Of a stretch of DNA of 64,000 nucleotides, positions 22,291 through 34,150 are shown in pieces. The stretch lies in the NCBI RefSeq assembly GCF_918797505.1, contig NC_092800.1, positions 43,386,864 to 43,450,863 on the forward strand. Reading direction: 5' to 3'. The notes beneath the pieces are model-generated. The model was not told the DNA's origin. It saw nothing but the letters and a program-made list of their open reading frames with translations, and ran no database searches. The stretch's first letter is position 1; each line of letters opens with the position of its first letter. The DNA is from Bemisia tabaci (lineage: Eukaryota; Arthropoda; Insecta; Hemiptera; Aleyrodidae). The translations under genes and the position numbers were made by a program.

Positions 22291-22529
22291 GCGGCGCACA
22301 GTGGATTGAGTCAATTAGACAGGTCGGACATGAAAGTTTTGACTAAAACTGCAAAGTTTGATATTTATTTCGTCATATTCTCAACTTTAAGGGGTACTTC
22401 TGGGAGATGATTTTACGAGAAAACCAATGAAACCATTTTTAGAACTCAAAATGTTGTAGAAACGGAGTTATAAGCGTTCAAAGTTTCCAAATTTTGTTTA
22501 ACTTCTCCTATTGACTCGGTCCACTGTGC
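22291..22529. mobile_element. Family-C MITE
   Basis: GCGCACAGTGGATTGAGTCA at the left and GACTCGGTCCACTGTGC at the right, with the GGTCGGAC motif inside the left end. Flanks GGC and GGT suggest a decayed 3-bp TSD. A G-run of about 20 lies just downstream (22557-22577). Confidence 0.65.
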
Positions 22530-23003
22530 GGTGTGGCGGTTGACGTCTCGAACGTGGGGGGGGGGGGGGGGGGGGGGCAAAGTGACAGATAGCGCACGTA
22601 GTGCATCGTGCATCCGCACGAGTCGTAATTGAAATATTAAGTTCTTAAAGCGGTGCTCTGAAGTTTGTGCACAAGGCACGTTACAAAAAGCTGCCAGTTT
22701 TTGATAACGGAGGTAAGGAAGGACCAACCAAGATCGATTGGAGTATTTTTCGGTGGTGAGGCACGGCATGACCCGAAAATTTGAGCAACTTTGCGATTAA
22801 AATGTATACCTGATGATTATACTGTTTTCAGTTTTGGGTGAAGCAACATTTAGTATAACTTCAGATTTATCGACGCATCGATGGTTTATTTGACTGTCGG
22901 GAAAAGATCCCGATACCCTGGATTTTCGATACACTGCTGTGCCATCAATTTTTTAAGCAAGAGTTCAGTATATTTGAGCTTGACCCTCAATTTTAAAGGA
23001 TAT

Positions 23004-23249
23004 TTGAGAGGCGTGAAGAACAAGGCGCATAAGTGCAGTTCTTGAAAAATTTAAGATAGTAATGATTTCGAGTAAAACTAGTCAGAATGCATATTCTGTG
23101 AAAAATTTGCTCCCAAATTCCAATTTTTAAGCATCAAAAAGTCCGTTTGAACTTTCTTTCCGCCATAAGGATCCATGTAATTTCGAAACTTCAAACACTT
23201 CTTAAAGAGCAAAAATTGCACTTATACGCCTCGTTTTCCGAGCCCCTCA
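23004..23249. mobile_element. Family-K MITE
   Basis: Left TIR TGAGAGGCGTGAAGAACAAG then GCGCATAAGTGCAG; right TIR GCACTTATACGCCTCG and CGAGCCCCTCA. Same internal order as the copy at 5077, including TTTCTTTCCGCCATAAGG. Confidence 0.65.
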
Positions 23250-23312
23250 TTTTAGGGAAAGGGTTCAGAATGTGATTTCAGAAACATTGATATTATAAAT
23301 GAAAGTACTCAC

Positions 23313-23591
23313 CACATCGTCATAAATAGGAGACCTTCTTATCCTAAGTTGATTACGATTTGTCGTATATATCACATGAGTATCACTATCATTTATTACA
23401 GGTATACAGGAAACACAACTAACATATATATTTACAAATACCGCGAGCTTTAATAGTAGATTTAACTTTTTGTAGTGTAGTAATAGTAACGTCCGCGAGA
23501 TGACGTTGTGACAGTGAGCAACTTTATTTTTGAGCAGTGAGCTCCACCTGACTCTAGGGGAAAACTCGTTGATCGGAATTGTTCGAAGCAT
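23313..23591 (-). CDS. Candidate coding exon of an unknown, possibly secreted protein
   Basis: The minus strand is open for 93 codons from an ATG at 23591 and stops exactly at a consensus donor (GATGTG then GTGAGT, exon end 23313, phase 0). A hydrophobic run, KLNLLLKLAVFVNIYVSCVS, lies at about residues 42-61. It is followed by a polar stretch and an RIRR basic site before SPIYDDV. A signal peptide plus basic cleavage site would fit a peptide precursor, but the 40 or so residues ahead of the hydrophobic run make a start at 23591 doubtful. An acceptor-like TTTTCCCCTAG lies about 30 bases inside. No family recognised. Chance is the main alternative. Confidence 0.22.
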
Positions 23592-23635
23592 TTTTTTAAA
23601 ATTATTATAATTTTTGACGAATATTTGTGTGCTTA

Positions 23636-23641
23636 TTTATT
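23636..23641 (-). terminator. Possible poly-A signal
   Basis: AATAAA on the minus strand, just past the stop of the candidate terminal exon. Such hexamers are frequent in AT-rich DNA. Confidence 0.2.
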
Positions 23642-23645
23642 TCAT

Positions 23646-23715
23646 CTAAGGACTTTTCAATCCTTGGGTCTCAAGCATGGCAGTCGGTGCTGGTTCATCG
23701 TGAAATTCTTGAGCA
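23646..23715 (-). CDS. Candidate terminal exon with poly-A signal
   Basis: On the minus strand, TTTGTTTGTTTCAG is a good acceptor; the exon would start at 23715. In one frame it reads AQEFHDEPAPTAMLETQGLK then SP and a TAG stop at 23646-23648. AATAAA follows within about ten bases (23636-23641). Any gene would extend toward higher coordinates, but no further exon was identified in the next kilobases. The frame is very short, so confidence is low. It lies only 55 bases upstream of the candidate exon at 23313-23591, yet the stop and poly-A signal argue against the two belonging to one transcript. Confidence 0.2.
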
Positions 23716-25315
23716 CTGAAACAAACAAAAGGAAAATGTATAAGTTAAACAATGCATATAATAATTTTACGTTAAATAATAAGTAATATAGTGGTGCCAA
23801 GTCGTAGACCTAAGACTTACGCAACAAAAAATGATGCAGAATACGCTATACTTTTAATACTCTCTTAAGACGTATTCACGAGACAAAATCCCGGTATTTC
23901 CTGAATGGCAATGAGTTGTAAGGGAAACAGAGTTCTCTGCAAGAATCATATCAAATGATAATGAGTTTTGGTGAATGGGTTCTGGAACCTCTTCACATCC
24001 CTAGATATGTCAGCTTTCTGCAAAATAAAAATATTTGACCTTTTCACTTCCGTCCCCCCAAAAGCGACTTTTATCCATAGACCATATGAAAAATTTCTGA
24101 CGACGCTAGACGTACTTTCAATACGGAAATTGCAAAATTTGTCGAACATACTAGGGATATTTCGTCGCCTGGCTGACAAAAAGGCTGAACTACACTTAAA
24201 GATGAGCCCGGGAGAGCATTGAATTATATGGAAAATAGGGTCCGTTGTGAAGTTCAGATGCGCCCTTACTTGTGAGGACGGCGACGATTTTATTCTCACC
24301 TCTCTAATTGGTTCCGAATTTTACCCAAAGATACTGGCTTCCCGACGCCTGCATTTCTTCATAAAACTTTACAGTAAATTCTAATTGAAAAACTGTCGTG
24401 CGAAATCCGTCGTTCCCGATACGAAAAAACGTCACTACATTTCAATGTTGCCAAATTTCACCTCGCAGATTGCATTTTTCAAGGCAAACCATTAACGTTT
24501 CTAACTGAACATTTTAATTGATTTTTTTTCCTGATCTCATGCAAAAATCAGAGAAAATTTTTACAAAAATTGTACAAGTACAATGTTGTAAAAAATTAAA
24601 TTGCTCGAGTCAATTTTGCAACCTTTAAATGGAGTAACGTTCATTCGTGTGGGAGACGATGATTTTATGCAATCACATTTAATATGTTTATGACTCCAAA
24701 AGTTGACGGAGGGGGATTCAGAGTGACAATGTTGGACCTTGAATCTCATATTCATAAAGTTTTGCTACCATATGGAACAGTAAAATTCAAAAGCCTCATC
24801 AAGAAAGATTAGGGAGCAAGAGCTCACATAATACGTCGATTTTATCTCCGAACGAGTGACGCAATTTCGAGGATAATCGCATAATCCAAGCTGCAGTAAG
24901 AAATTCATTTCCCCCATGTGCATCCATCTTGTCTTTTAGCCGCAGAGGAATTTGAAGCACTAGACCAGCGACTACGTCCCGTAGGGGTATTTCGCCCTCG
25001 TGTATTTACACCACTCTTCGTTTCCTTGACAACGGGACCATACTGCCTTCTTCACTTGAAATTGATCCCGTGGTGGTCAATAAAGATGACGCCACAGCTA
25101 TTCACTCAAGTGGGAGCTAACGAAAATACTCTCCTTAAACTGCATTGAAAGACCGAACAAAGAAAAATTATTGCCCGACTTCAAGGGGTATTTTTCCGAA
25201 AGCTTGTCCACTCTTATAGCGATGGAGCTATCTCATTTCCTAGGAAAAGACAATCTTTTTTGACCCTTTGTTGAGTGATCATCAATCTACACTTAGTTTG
25301 CATTCCAGGTTATGT
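23716..25315. other. Unassigned DNA
   Basis: No gene or transposon supported. 23946-24299 is open on both strands, which is not taken as coding. A weak resemblance to the family-A left end is seen near 24420-24470. Confidence 0.3.
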
Positions 25316-25572
25316 ATCAGTGCCCTCGAGTCGAAAGGTACCTAACTCCATTTTAGTCATTCCGAGGTATCAGGGAATAATCGTGCATAGGCCCCTTTGA
25401 TTCCAATGTGGCAATGTAAATCGTAATTTTTGAAATTTTTTACCTCATAATCGGCGTAAGGGCTACCAAATTTTCCACTCACACGGATTCGTTATTGGAG
25501 ATTTCCAAAACAACACTAACTCGATTTTTTCAAGAATGTGAGTTAGGTCCCTTTTGGCTCTGGAGTATTGAT
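25316..25572. mobile_element. Inverted-repeat element T
   Basis: Imperfect TIRs: ATCAGTGCCCTCGAGTCGAA then AGGTACCTAACTC at the left, and GAGTTAGGTCCCTTTTGGCT then CTGGAGTATTGAT at the right. A loose likeness to family-H ends (an AAAGGNACC block). Only one copy seen. Confidence 0.4.
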
Positions 25573-28189
25573 ATCTCATTATAAGCACGATATGCCTACA
25601 CACAATTCGTTAATTTGTGGTAGTTATGTTCCATTCAAATAAATATTTTTTTTAAAAAAAATGGGCTACTTTAGAGGAAAATTTTGATGCGGCAAGAAAG
25701 AATATTACAACTTTAAAGGACATAATATTCCTGCTTCTTAAGTGAGAATAGTACATGACGACATTTTTTCATCCATACAGATTACACATCTGACGACGTA
25801 TAAGTGTATATTTCTCTTAATACGTGAAGCGCTACAACCCCTGTCAGCTTCGCAGTCCGACCCTCCGAAGTGCTTCGCGCCTCAGGTGCTATGTATTATA
25901 ATACGTTTTATTATAATACGCGTTACTCTCATCATTTTATATTATAGGAATATATTATGATATAGTCTGTCAGTTCGCGTAAAAGACAAATCTATCTCCC
26001 TCTGCACGGCGGCAGCGGGTAGATATGACGAGGTAATTTAGCGCTGGCGCCATAGAAGAGAGTTATTTTCATGTGCGCATTCTAAAAAAATTTCTTTTGA
26101 AGAATTTAAGCAAAACTCCTTCGTCAAAATTCCTCTGAAAATCCAATCTCACAGACCAAACAAAAAACTCATGTAAATCCTCCAAGGAACCGAGGCGTTG
26201 CGTTATTGACTGTGAAACCGCTCAGCGCATTTACTAGCTGTGTGGCATCGGACTCCAAAAGTTGCCACATTTAAAAAACAACGTAAATTCTCCCTCGAAA
26301 ATAACTTAATTTTACGACACAAATTGGCAGTCCTGGAGTCGAAGCCCTGCAGTGGCTTTCGGGAGGCATGGTACATTGAGAAAACGGTTAAGTTAAAACT
26401 GGACATGATACACAGCTGCATGTCACGATTGGAAGACGATGCTGCGTCTGTGTCCTTGTTTCCGGAGGGGAGGGGGCAGGGAAATGTGTTCCTCCAGTGT
26501 TACAGGAGAGGAGGGAGAGAGGAAATCGCGATGGATCCAAGATTCGTATCTTGGGACGTGCCAAAATTATCTAATGTGGAGGTGCTCCGCGAGACACATT
26601 TTTTTGCGGTTTGGCCTCAGTAATTGAACGAATTCATCCAGCCCCTCCTTCCATCCGTTCTTTGGTTGTTATTTTTGGCTCATTGTGTTTCGCAAAGTAG
26701 TGTCAGTCGAAACAGGAGTCGCAAATTTCACAATAAGCTGAGATCTGTGAGGGTGTTAAGTTACCTACTTTTACCTTATTTTTCAGGTTCTTGTCGGCCT
26801 TAATCCCTGAAAATTTGAAAAGCCTGGAGCATGGATGTCCCTATAGCCCTGATGTCTATCTACTCTATAGATGGCTGTAGGCTCCCGACAGAACAGAGGC
26901 CAATAAGCCAGCCAAAAAAAAAAAAAAAAAAAAACCCTTATTTTTTAAACGATAAAACAATTATTCCTTGATTTTAGTCCGAGATTAATCAACTTTATTG
27001 TGAAAGGATATTATTACTGCGACCTTTGGAGGTAACAAAATTGACACATAGAGATGTGGGTATGGAATTGCGCGCATTGCTGTTCCGCCTTCAGTTTCAA
27101 AGATAGGCCAGAGAGCAGCCTCAATGCAGTAAGAGTTGTCTATTCGCGGATTTGAATCTTAAACCATCTGAAAATATTGCCTTGCAATTCATTACGTTAA
27201 ACTAAACCAGACGGTTTTGATGATGACATGTCTGTTCTATTCAAGTCTCCATAATTTAAAGTAAATACCGAATAAAAATAATAATTCCCTTCCATGGTTT
27301 TTTCGGCGGATAAGTGGGTAATGCTTTCTTGAGTGAGTATGTAGACAATGCCTATTCTTTTTTCGCTCATCCTAAAAATGACGTACCTACATTCTTAGAT
27401 GAATTATTGATGCTTGAATGAATGATGAACGTATCCACGCACATGGACCATCTACATGTTATTTTTTTGGTAACTGCTTTGATCACTTAGACCGAGTGTG
27501 GCAGAAAGAGAAACGTGAAATAGCGTTTCCGCAGTGGGATTTATCGTAAAAAGGCAATGATTACTTCGATTAAGGAGAGTTCAAGCAAAATTTGAGGCAT
27601 CCTTTCTTTCGGTAAAGCTGGCAGGTTAAGGTTTTAAAGACGTAGCGAATGCGTGATTTATTACTTGGCGATCTCACCGCACGTTTAAACTATGCTTTCC
27701 ATCTGATTATTATACTTGTCTAACGTCGTGAGTCGGGTGGCATTTATCTTTTTCATCTCGAGACAATTGCACGCAAAATAAAGGTGTGGTGAAATGCATC
27801 AAATCAAAACACCATCAACCGTAAAATGTCAGCCGTCTCGTCGCGCCGACAGACACGGTGTAGCCAACGTTAGAGTAAAATTACCCTCACTTCCGTTGTG
27901 GCTCATGAAAAAATTCGAAAGATCATTCGTGCATTGATGACACTGGTTAGAGCTCATTATGGAAAAGTATCGACATCGGCAAAGAATCAAGGTTATTGAT
28001 CCGAAGTAAAATGTTCTGGCTGTAGCAAGTTCCTCTAAAAAATGATGTAGTAAAGGTTAAATGTGAATTCACTTTCTTTATTGAAACGTCTTGTCTCCGG
28101 AATAGCGTAACAAATAAAGTAAGAAGACCTTTGTGTCCTAAGTCAAAGGCGTTATTAACTGACAAACAATGCAAGTTTAATTTCAAATA
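25573..28189. other. Unassigned DNA with a poly-A tract
   Basis: No supported gene. A run of 21 A's at 26914-26934 could be a retroelement tail or simple repeat; no TSD or internal promoter boxes were seen beside it. Confidence 0.3.
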
Positions 28190-28250
28190 AGGGCCGTTTA
28201 AGTATTACGTAAACCAATTAAGGGGGAAGGACTCGTGAGGGGAAAGGTTC
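28190..28250 (+). repeat. Fragment of an old dispersed repeat
   Basis: GGGCCGTTTAAGTATTACGT followed by AAACCAATTAAGGGGGAAGG resembles a widespread insect repeat signature from memory. Related fragment at 16194-16322. Confidence 0.35.
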
Positions 28251-28429
28251 AGGCTTAAGTGGGCTCTCACTATCTAAAAAAAAGTTCCAATAAAAAAAAT
28301 TTCACAGTAATTTTTAGATTTTTTGCGTTATGTGGTCGGAAAATTTGGGGAGGAGAATGGAGGCAGGCTTCCATAATTAAGAAGAGGGATGAGAGGTTAG
28401 CTTACAGGGTAGGTGAGTTAAACAGTCTG

Positions 28430-28566
28430 CCAAAATGGCTTGCATAAAGAAAAGAATAAAAAAAGAAAAACAAATGAAAGAAGAAAAGAAAGAAAAGAAG
28501 AAAAGAAGAACAAAAAGAGAAATGATAAGAATAAAGAATAAAGAAAAAAGAAAAAAGAAAAATGGG
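28430..28566 (+). repeat. Purine-rich (GAAA) tract
   Basis: Nearly pure A/G, mostly GAAA and GAAAA variants. Open frames across it (28377-28574 minus, 28435-28662 plus) are low complexity and not taken as genes. Confidence 0.85.
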
Positions 28567-29257
28567 GCGACCAAACTTCACAGCAAGAAAAAGCTACACA
28601 TACCTCTTATACGCCCTTATTTCTATTGTGTTTTTTATGTATCAGACGCACATAAGCCATAACCTAAATAATTCCACCCCTCGGCAATAAAACTACGGTT
28701 CTAACCAAACAGGCTTGTAAATAAATAATGCATAGGTAGGCCGAGAGACTGATAATAAATTAAAAAATAAATCTGAATGGAGAAAACAGCGATAAACGGC
28801 CGAATGCTATTAAAATAATTGAACCGAAAAATTCCTCCAAGGATAATCGTTAGGAGGGAAAACCATCGGACAGCGAAGCCCCGTCCAAAAGTTTTAGGTC
28901 TCCTGCCAAATCGTCCTTGTACCCCATTTTTCTAGCCTCAATACATACGAATAATTTGAGACCGAACGATTTAATTTGATTATGAATGCATTTCGAACAA
29001 ATACGGAGGATAGTTACTTAAAAATTTCAGTGGCGGTTAGCCAGCGGTCTTCGAGGAAGCCTGAATTAAAATTACTCCGTAAAAGAAACGGAGTGGAAGA
29101 AAAGAAGTTGCACAATAGAGGGATTCCGACCTACGTCAGAGAAAGTTATCGATCCAGCGATTGGCTTCGAGCTATTTTACAGCTCATTTTAGCAAAAATA
29201 CCTCTATTTGCACTATTATCACAGGAGGGTCACATTTTTTTTAAAAAAATCTAATTC

Positions 29258-29287
29258 AATACAATCGATGTAGGTATCGATTGTATT
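29258..29287. repeat. Short perfect hairpin
   Basis: AATACAATCGAT and its complement around a 6-base loop. Function unknown. Confidence 0.7.
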
Positions 29288-29366
29288 ATTTGACCGTTGT
29301 GCATTAAGAGCCCCAGTGAAATTGAAACTTTTGCTGGATTACTCTGCTGACATGCATTTTATGTAG

Positions 29367-29601
29367 CACTGGAAAAAAAAAAACACATTGGATCTAGAGT
29401 CCGGACTCTTAAAAACACTCGACAAGAAAAAATACTCTTAATTCAATCGGATTTTAGCTTAAATCAAGAACCAAGCCTCTTAATTTGAGCGGATTTCTTT
29501 TGATTTAAGCAAAAATCTGATTGAATCAAGAGTATTTTTTCTTGTCAATGTTTTCAAGAGTCTGGACTCTAGATCCAATGTGTTTTTTTTTTTTTTCCAG
29601 T
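29367..29601. mobile_element. CACNG foldback, ATTGGATCTAGAG subfamily (family B)
   Basis: Starts CACTGGAAAAAAAA then CACATTGGATCTAGAG and ends with the complement TTTTTTTCCAGTG. AG flanks both sides (29365-29366, 29602-29603), a 2-bp TSD. Two further copies are at 36596 and 48192. Confidence 0.85.
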
Positions 29602-30340
29602 GAGGTGCTCTTCAGTGGGTTCCACTCCGCTCCCTCGCACGCAGAACTGAAAAAAAACTAAAATTATCAGCTTGCGTATTTGGTATTATAGAATGCGGCA
29701 AAGTCGCTACTCTTTTTCGCCAAAATTGTCAGTTAAGCGGTTTTGTTCGTTAGCCCTCGATATTGTACAACGAGTGTTGCAACGCTTTTATGAGGGTCTA
29801 ACCTTTTCAAAAAATATGCCCCACATTCTCACTCGAGATTAAAACAAGTTAAACTATAATGATTTCAATGGAACTGAAGCCCGTAAATCAACAGCCTACT
29901 ATGCTGAATCTTCCTTCTCTACTTTTAATTTCGGTGAGTATTATAACTCTGAATCAGTGCATTGCTGCTTGGCTGTGACTCAAAGTAAACATTTTGATAG
30001 GAGAACCTTAGGTATAGGAATTTCCTCATGCGTGCGATCGACTTGGCAAACACGGGCGCTCGGTGAACCATTTTTATGGCGCCTCTTGGAGGCATTTTAT
30101 ATCCTGGCGGAAAAGGCTTAACGTTCCTTCAGAAATAAAATGGAGCATATTTTTCCGATGATGCATTGATGGATGATTGCAGCTTCACAGTCGTCAAATC
30201 TCAGTTGCCCTATTTCAAACGGAATGGTACTGTTGAATACTAAAATTGCTCCGACGATTCTTCCCGCAGAGGGTATTATTCGGGGGGAGGGGGGGATGAA
30301 AACTCTGTTTGTACGTTCAATCATTGAACAAATTACTCTA
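29602..30340. other. Unassigned DNA
   Basis: No gene or element recognised. Confidence 0.3.
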
Positions 30341-30667
30341 ATGGAGAATTTGCAGGTGTAAATTTTGTGAATTCCATGTTTAAAATGAAACTGTTAGGAA
30401 AACTGAGCATAAGGATATCCTTGATTTCTAAATTGAACGATTATTGGAGAAGATATGAAAAAATAACCTAACCTGCTAAAATATATGTGATACGTGTTTC
30501 AATGGAAAATGCAGCCAGAAGGCGCCATAATGCTGCACATTTCCTCGCTTTTAAATCAATTTTTCTCAAATATTGTATGTCAGAAAAAAATTATGAAAAA
30601 CACTGCAAACTCAGCTTATTAGGCACTCTCAGATGAAGCATAAAATTTTTGTGCACAATGTCTCCAT
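30341..30667. mobile_element. Family-O MITE
   Basis: ATGGAGAATTTGCAGGTGT at the left and AATGTCTCCAT at the right. Subterminal GAAACTGTTAGG and AAGATATGAAAAAATA blocks are shared with the copies at 44719 and 56613. About 320-330 bp in all three. Confidence 0.6.
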
Positions 30668-31020
30668 TCCCCTACTATAGTTAATTTACCCTAAAATAAT
30701 ATTGCCCAAACTTGCTCATTCGAAACCATGCTGTTTGATCAATCTCCATTTCCACGCGGGTTTATGCGAAAAAGAATAAAACTGAGAGAAAAAAATCATT
30801 GGTTTACTGGAGCAGATGATGTGCATTTTTCTGGATCCGGTCCAAGCTGTTTCTACTGTCCTTCCAAAATAGACGAACAGTTTCAGCGAATGACTCAAGT
30901 GGTGCCTACGCTTTGGGATGACTTGTCAAGAATCTTCACGTGCTTTTAGGAAACAATTAATTGCGACATTGTTAAGCAGCTCTTCTTACTCCGCAGTCTA
31001 CATAATATTCAACGACTATG

Positions 31021-31515
31021 GTGCCATGCTGAGGAAAAACGCCGCGCCGCACGATGGATCCAGTCAATAGGAGAGGTCGGACAAAATTTGGAAACTTTAA
31101 ACGCTTATAACTCCATTTATACAAATCTTTGAAGTTCTAAAAGTGGTTCAATTGGTTTCCTCGTGAAATTTTCTTCTAGTAGCGCCCCTAGAACTTTAAA
31201 ATGTGACGAAATAAACGACACAATTCCCAATTTTCGTCTAAAATTTCATGTCCGACCTCTCTAATTGACTCGATCCACTGTGCGCCGTATGAACATTCGA
31301 ATGTTGCCGAATTTACTCTTAGAAAGATCATACTTTCGAGGATCGTTACGATTATTCTTTTTTTAAATTTCCAGAAAATTTAGATTAATTAACTAACAAA
31401 ATTCTCTGAAAAATCAGCAGAAAAGTACCTAAATAATTTCCTCGAAAATTCATGACTGTCAAAAGAAGTTGGCAATGTCTGAAGGCTCATACAGCGTTTT
31501 TCCTTAGCACGACAG
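31021..31515. mobile_element. Family-A MITE containing a family-C MITE
   Basis: Left end GTGCCATGCTGAGG and right end TTCCTTAGCACGACAG, flanked by a perfect 4-bp TSD TATG (31017-31020, 31516-31519). The left TIR motif ACGCC-GTATGAAC is split by a family-C element at 31044-31283. Confidence 0.8.
31044..31283. mobile_element. Family-C MITE nested in family A
   Basis: GCGCCGCACGATGG at the left and GATCCACTGTGC at the right. GCC precedes and follows it; removing the element and one GCC restores the host motif ACGCCGTATGAAC. This gives a 3-bp TSD for family C. Confidence 0.8.
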
Positions 31516-31578
31516 TATGTGTGCGTACCTTATTTTAAGTTTTACTGTTAGTCTAGTAAGAGTCGGACAGGTGCTCGG

Positions 31579-31743
31579 CAGTGGCGTGGCGTGAATTGCG
31601 ATACATCGCTTGTTATGTCATTTAAAACTATGGAAAAGGATCGATAAACAGGGTGTTCGCAGCGAACACCTTAATAATCGATTCTTTACCATATTTTTAA
31701 ATGACATAACAATCAATACATCGCAATTCACGCCACGCCACTG
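31579..31743. mobile_element. hAT-like palindromic MITE (family D) with perfect TSD
   Basis: CAGTGGCGTGGCGTGAATTG at the left and its complement at the right, 165 bp. The 8-bp TSD GTGCTCGG is at 31571-31578 and 31744-31751 without mismatch. The arms contain GGAAAAGGATCGATAAACAG and a central GTTCGCAGCGAAC palindrome. This copy defines the family boundaries. Confidence 0.9.
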
Positions 31744-32079
31744 GTGCTCGGGTGCATAATATAGTTGACTCACGCCAGTGATAAAGGTAAGAGGAGGGTG
31801 GTAAATTTAGGGGTATGAACCATCCCCCTCGTGGCTGGAATATTTTCTCAAAAATACGTAATTTTGTGACTTTCAGGAACTTTAACCTCAGAACCCTCAT
31901 TCCCACACCTTTTAAATATTTCTGGTTTCGCCACTTTCTCGCGCATGTGCGAATTCGAAAATTCTTGCGTTCACGCATGGATTACGTATGATGAAACAAA
32001 CCCTTAGAGGAATGTGCATGCATAATTTCATACTGTAATATGTCATGTTCCACGTACGTAGACTTTCTGAAAACGAATT

Positions 32080-32210
32080 GGACGTATTTCTGCCAAACGG
32101 AACTATGTGCATTGTGACATGTATGAGTCCTATAATGCATATATTCTTATGGGTATCAACTTAGGGCTCATGTCTTAATGCACGTAGTTCCGCTTGATAG
32201 AAATACGTCC
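32080..32210. mobile_element. Family-E palindromic MITE
   Basis: Starts GGACGTATTTCTGCCAAACG then GAACTATGTGCA and ends with the complement. Perfect 4-bp TSD AATT at 32076-32079 and 32211-32214. Four copies in the window, about 120-130 bp. Confidence 0.85.
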
Positions 32211-32924
32211 AATTATCATATGTATGTCCTTGTTTTCTGAATATTATTCAAAGGTTCACCTTCAAATTGCATTTAAGCACTGTTTGTCAATATGTCAAGG
32301 AGCATCGAAAGGACTTTTAATTCACTAGGACGAGAGTTTCGCATTATAGGGGCATGAAAAAGGGAATGACGATCATTTAAAAATCATCTCGTCAGACGAG
32401 CTTAAATGATTTGTTTTTTTATAGATGAGAGTGATTTGTCAAACAAGCTTGCTGCATATTCGACAAATGAACTTGACGTGATGTTCGTCAATTATCACCA
32501 GGGGCTGCTGAGTGAAAATCGTCCCTTCTCTGAATCGGACGGACTTTAGGATATTTTGACTTTACTTTTTTAAGAATAATGACAAAGTTTGCTGGGCAGG
32601 GCGAGTTTGAGGTTAGAGGTGGTGGTGGAGATGGCGGCGGCAGGCGGCAACTATAAGTGCATCAAGCAAGGGCCAAGGGGCCTAAAAATAGAGGCCACAG
32701 CCACACACTCAGGAGAAGACAACCGAATCCAGCTCTGGACTGAGTCTCCCCGCATTCAGATTAGGGAACTCATTGCCATACAGAAATTTTAGAGCATCAT
32801 CACACTCCATTCGGCCAAGCTAAAAGAGTCACTCACACGAAATAAATTTCCACTCGATACAATTCGTCTTTTATCTGAGCCTTTGATACAAGTTGAATGC
32901 GTTTCTTCGGTTAACTTTCCACCA
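32211..32924. other. Mostly unassigned; includes a GC-rich open frame
   Basis: 32590-32790 is clearly more GC-rich than its surroundings and contains the frame listed at 32631-32792. The rest shows no recognisable gene or element. Confidence 0.3.
32631..32792 (+). other. Short GC-rich open frame, origin unknown
   Basis: ATG to TAG, 53 codons. It begins MAAAGGNYKCIKQGPRGLKI and ends RELIAIQKF. Composition differs sharply from the AT-rich neighbourhood, which suggests an exon, a processed gene fragment or a different repeat. No family recognised, and the complement strand could be the functional one. Confidence 0.2.
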
Positions 32925-32928
32925 TTTG

Positions 32929-33049
32929 GACGTATTTCTGCCAAACGGAACTATGTGAAGTCAGAAATGAGCCCTGAGACCCATAAAAATATATGCATAA
33001 CAGGGCTCACGTCATAATGCACATACTTCCGTTTGGCAGAAATACGTCC
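32929..33049. mobile_element. Family-E MITE
   Basis: Same ends as 32080-32210, with TSD ATTT at 32925-32928 and 33050-33053. Confidence 0.85.
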
Positions 33050-33460
33050 ATTTGACTGTGACGATTGAGATGTTGAGCAACCAGGTTGGTTGAAAATCTG
33101 TGCAGTTTTGGCCAAATTTTGGATTAAGCTTTCATTTGCGGTCAACACTGGATCAAAATTTGATGTTGACCGTGAAAGCATCAGCAACGAGATGAATGAT
33201 GCTTAAGAAGCGATGGAAAATGAATTAATATCATGCGGATCCGGACACAGGCAACATTGCTTCTATGCTGCCGATTGAGCAGTAGTTTAGTCACGCTACT
33301 TAAGAAAGGTCAGGAGAGCTAGATTATGGGTTAACGGTAACAGCCATATATTACCGTTCTCATATTGAGATGAGGTGAACAGAGGTTATAGAGAAATAGT
33401 TCAAACATAAAATGCCAAATACCTGTAGATTTTGACTTTAACACAAATCGCTTATAAGAT

Positions 33461-33597
33461 GGACTGCATTTTGCAATTTGGAACTATAAATTCTGGCTCT
33501 TCTGGAAAAACACTTATGTGCATAGGGAAAATAATGACACATACGTTGTTTTCAAACCGAGATAAAATTTATAGTTCCAAATTGCAAAATGCAGTCC
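33461..33597. mobile_element. Family-F palindromic MITE
   Basis: GGACTGCATTTTGCAATTTG then GAACTATAAATT at the left and the complement at the right, 137 bp. Perfect 4-bp TSD AGAT at 33457-33460 and 33598-33601. Confidence 0.85.
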
Positions 33598-34150
33598 AGA
33601 TGAGCTAGGTGCACTTTTGTAAAAATACAGATAAATAACAAACCCTACAATTGTGGCTCAAATGTGCACTGTGAGTAATACAGTGCAGTAATGAGGACAG
33701 GATAGTGTAGAGATACATCTACATAAAACGTTACTTTTTTCTTACGTCCGTTACCCGCATCAACATTTTTTTTCTTAAAAAAACTCGCTGAGTTAAATAG
33801 TTTGTTTTTGCTGCCGCTCTCATACGCGCCTTTGCTTTCTGAACACCCCCTTAGGTCTTGCTTTGCAGAAAGCTTCTAAAAAAAATAATGTGAAATTCAT
33901 CGAAAAAATTGCCGAAGTTAAGGCTGCAGACAAACTCACATCTCAGAACCTCTTTAATACAAAAAAAGAAACATGCTAAATTAGAAAGATCATATTCGAG
34001 ATTAAATATGATTAAGACTCAGGAGATATTTAAAGATATCAGTTAGCCCAATGATGTGTGGAAACAGACACAATTTGTCTTTGAAGTTGGGTGTTCCGAA
34101 GCGCCACATTGCAGAAGTGACATGTAGAAGAACCCTGGGTCTCATTAGCT

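Noticed and set aside
23946..24299. 117-codon minus frame with an 84-codon plus frame opposite
   Set aside because: Open on both strands without recognisable domains or splice signals; likely chance.
24420..24470. Family-A-like left end
   Set aside because: Only a loose match to the inner TIR and no right end was found.
26914..26934. Poly-A run as a retrotransposon tail
   Set aside because: No target duplication, internal promoter or reverse-transcriptase sequence beside it.
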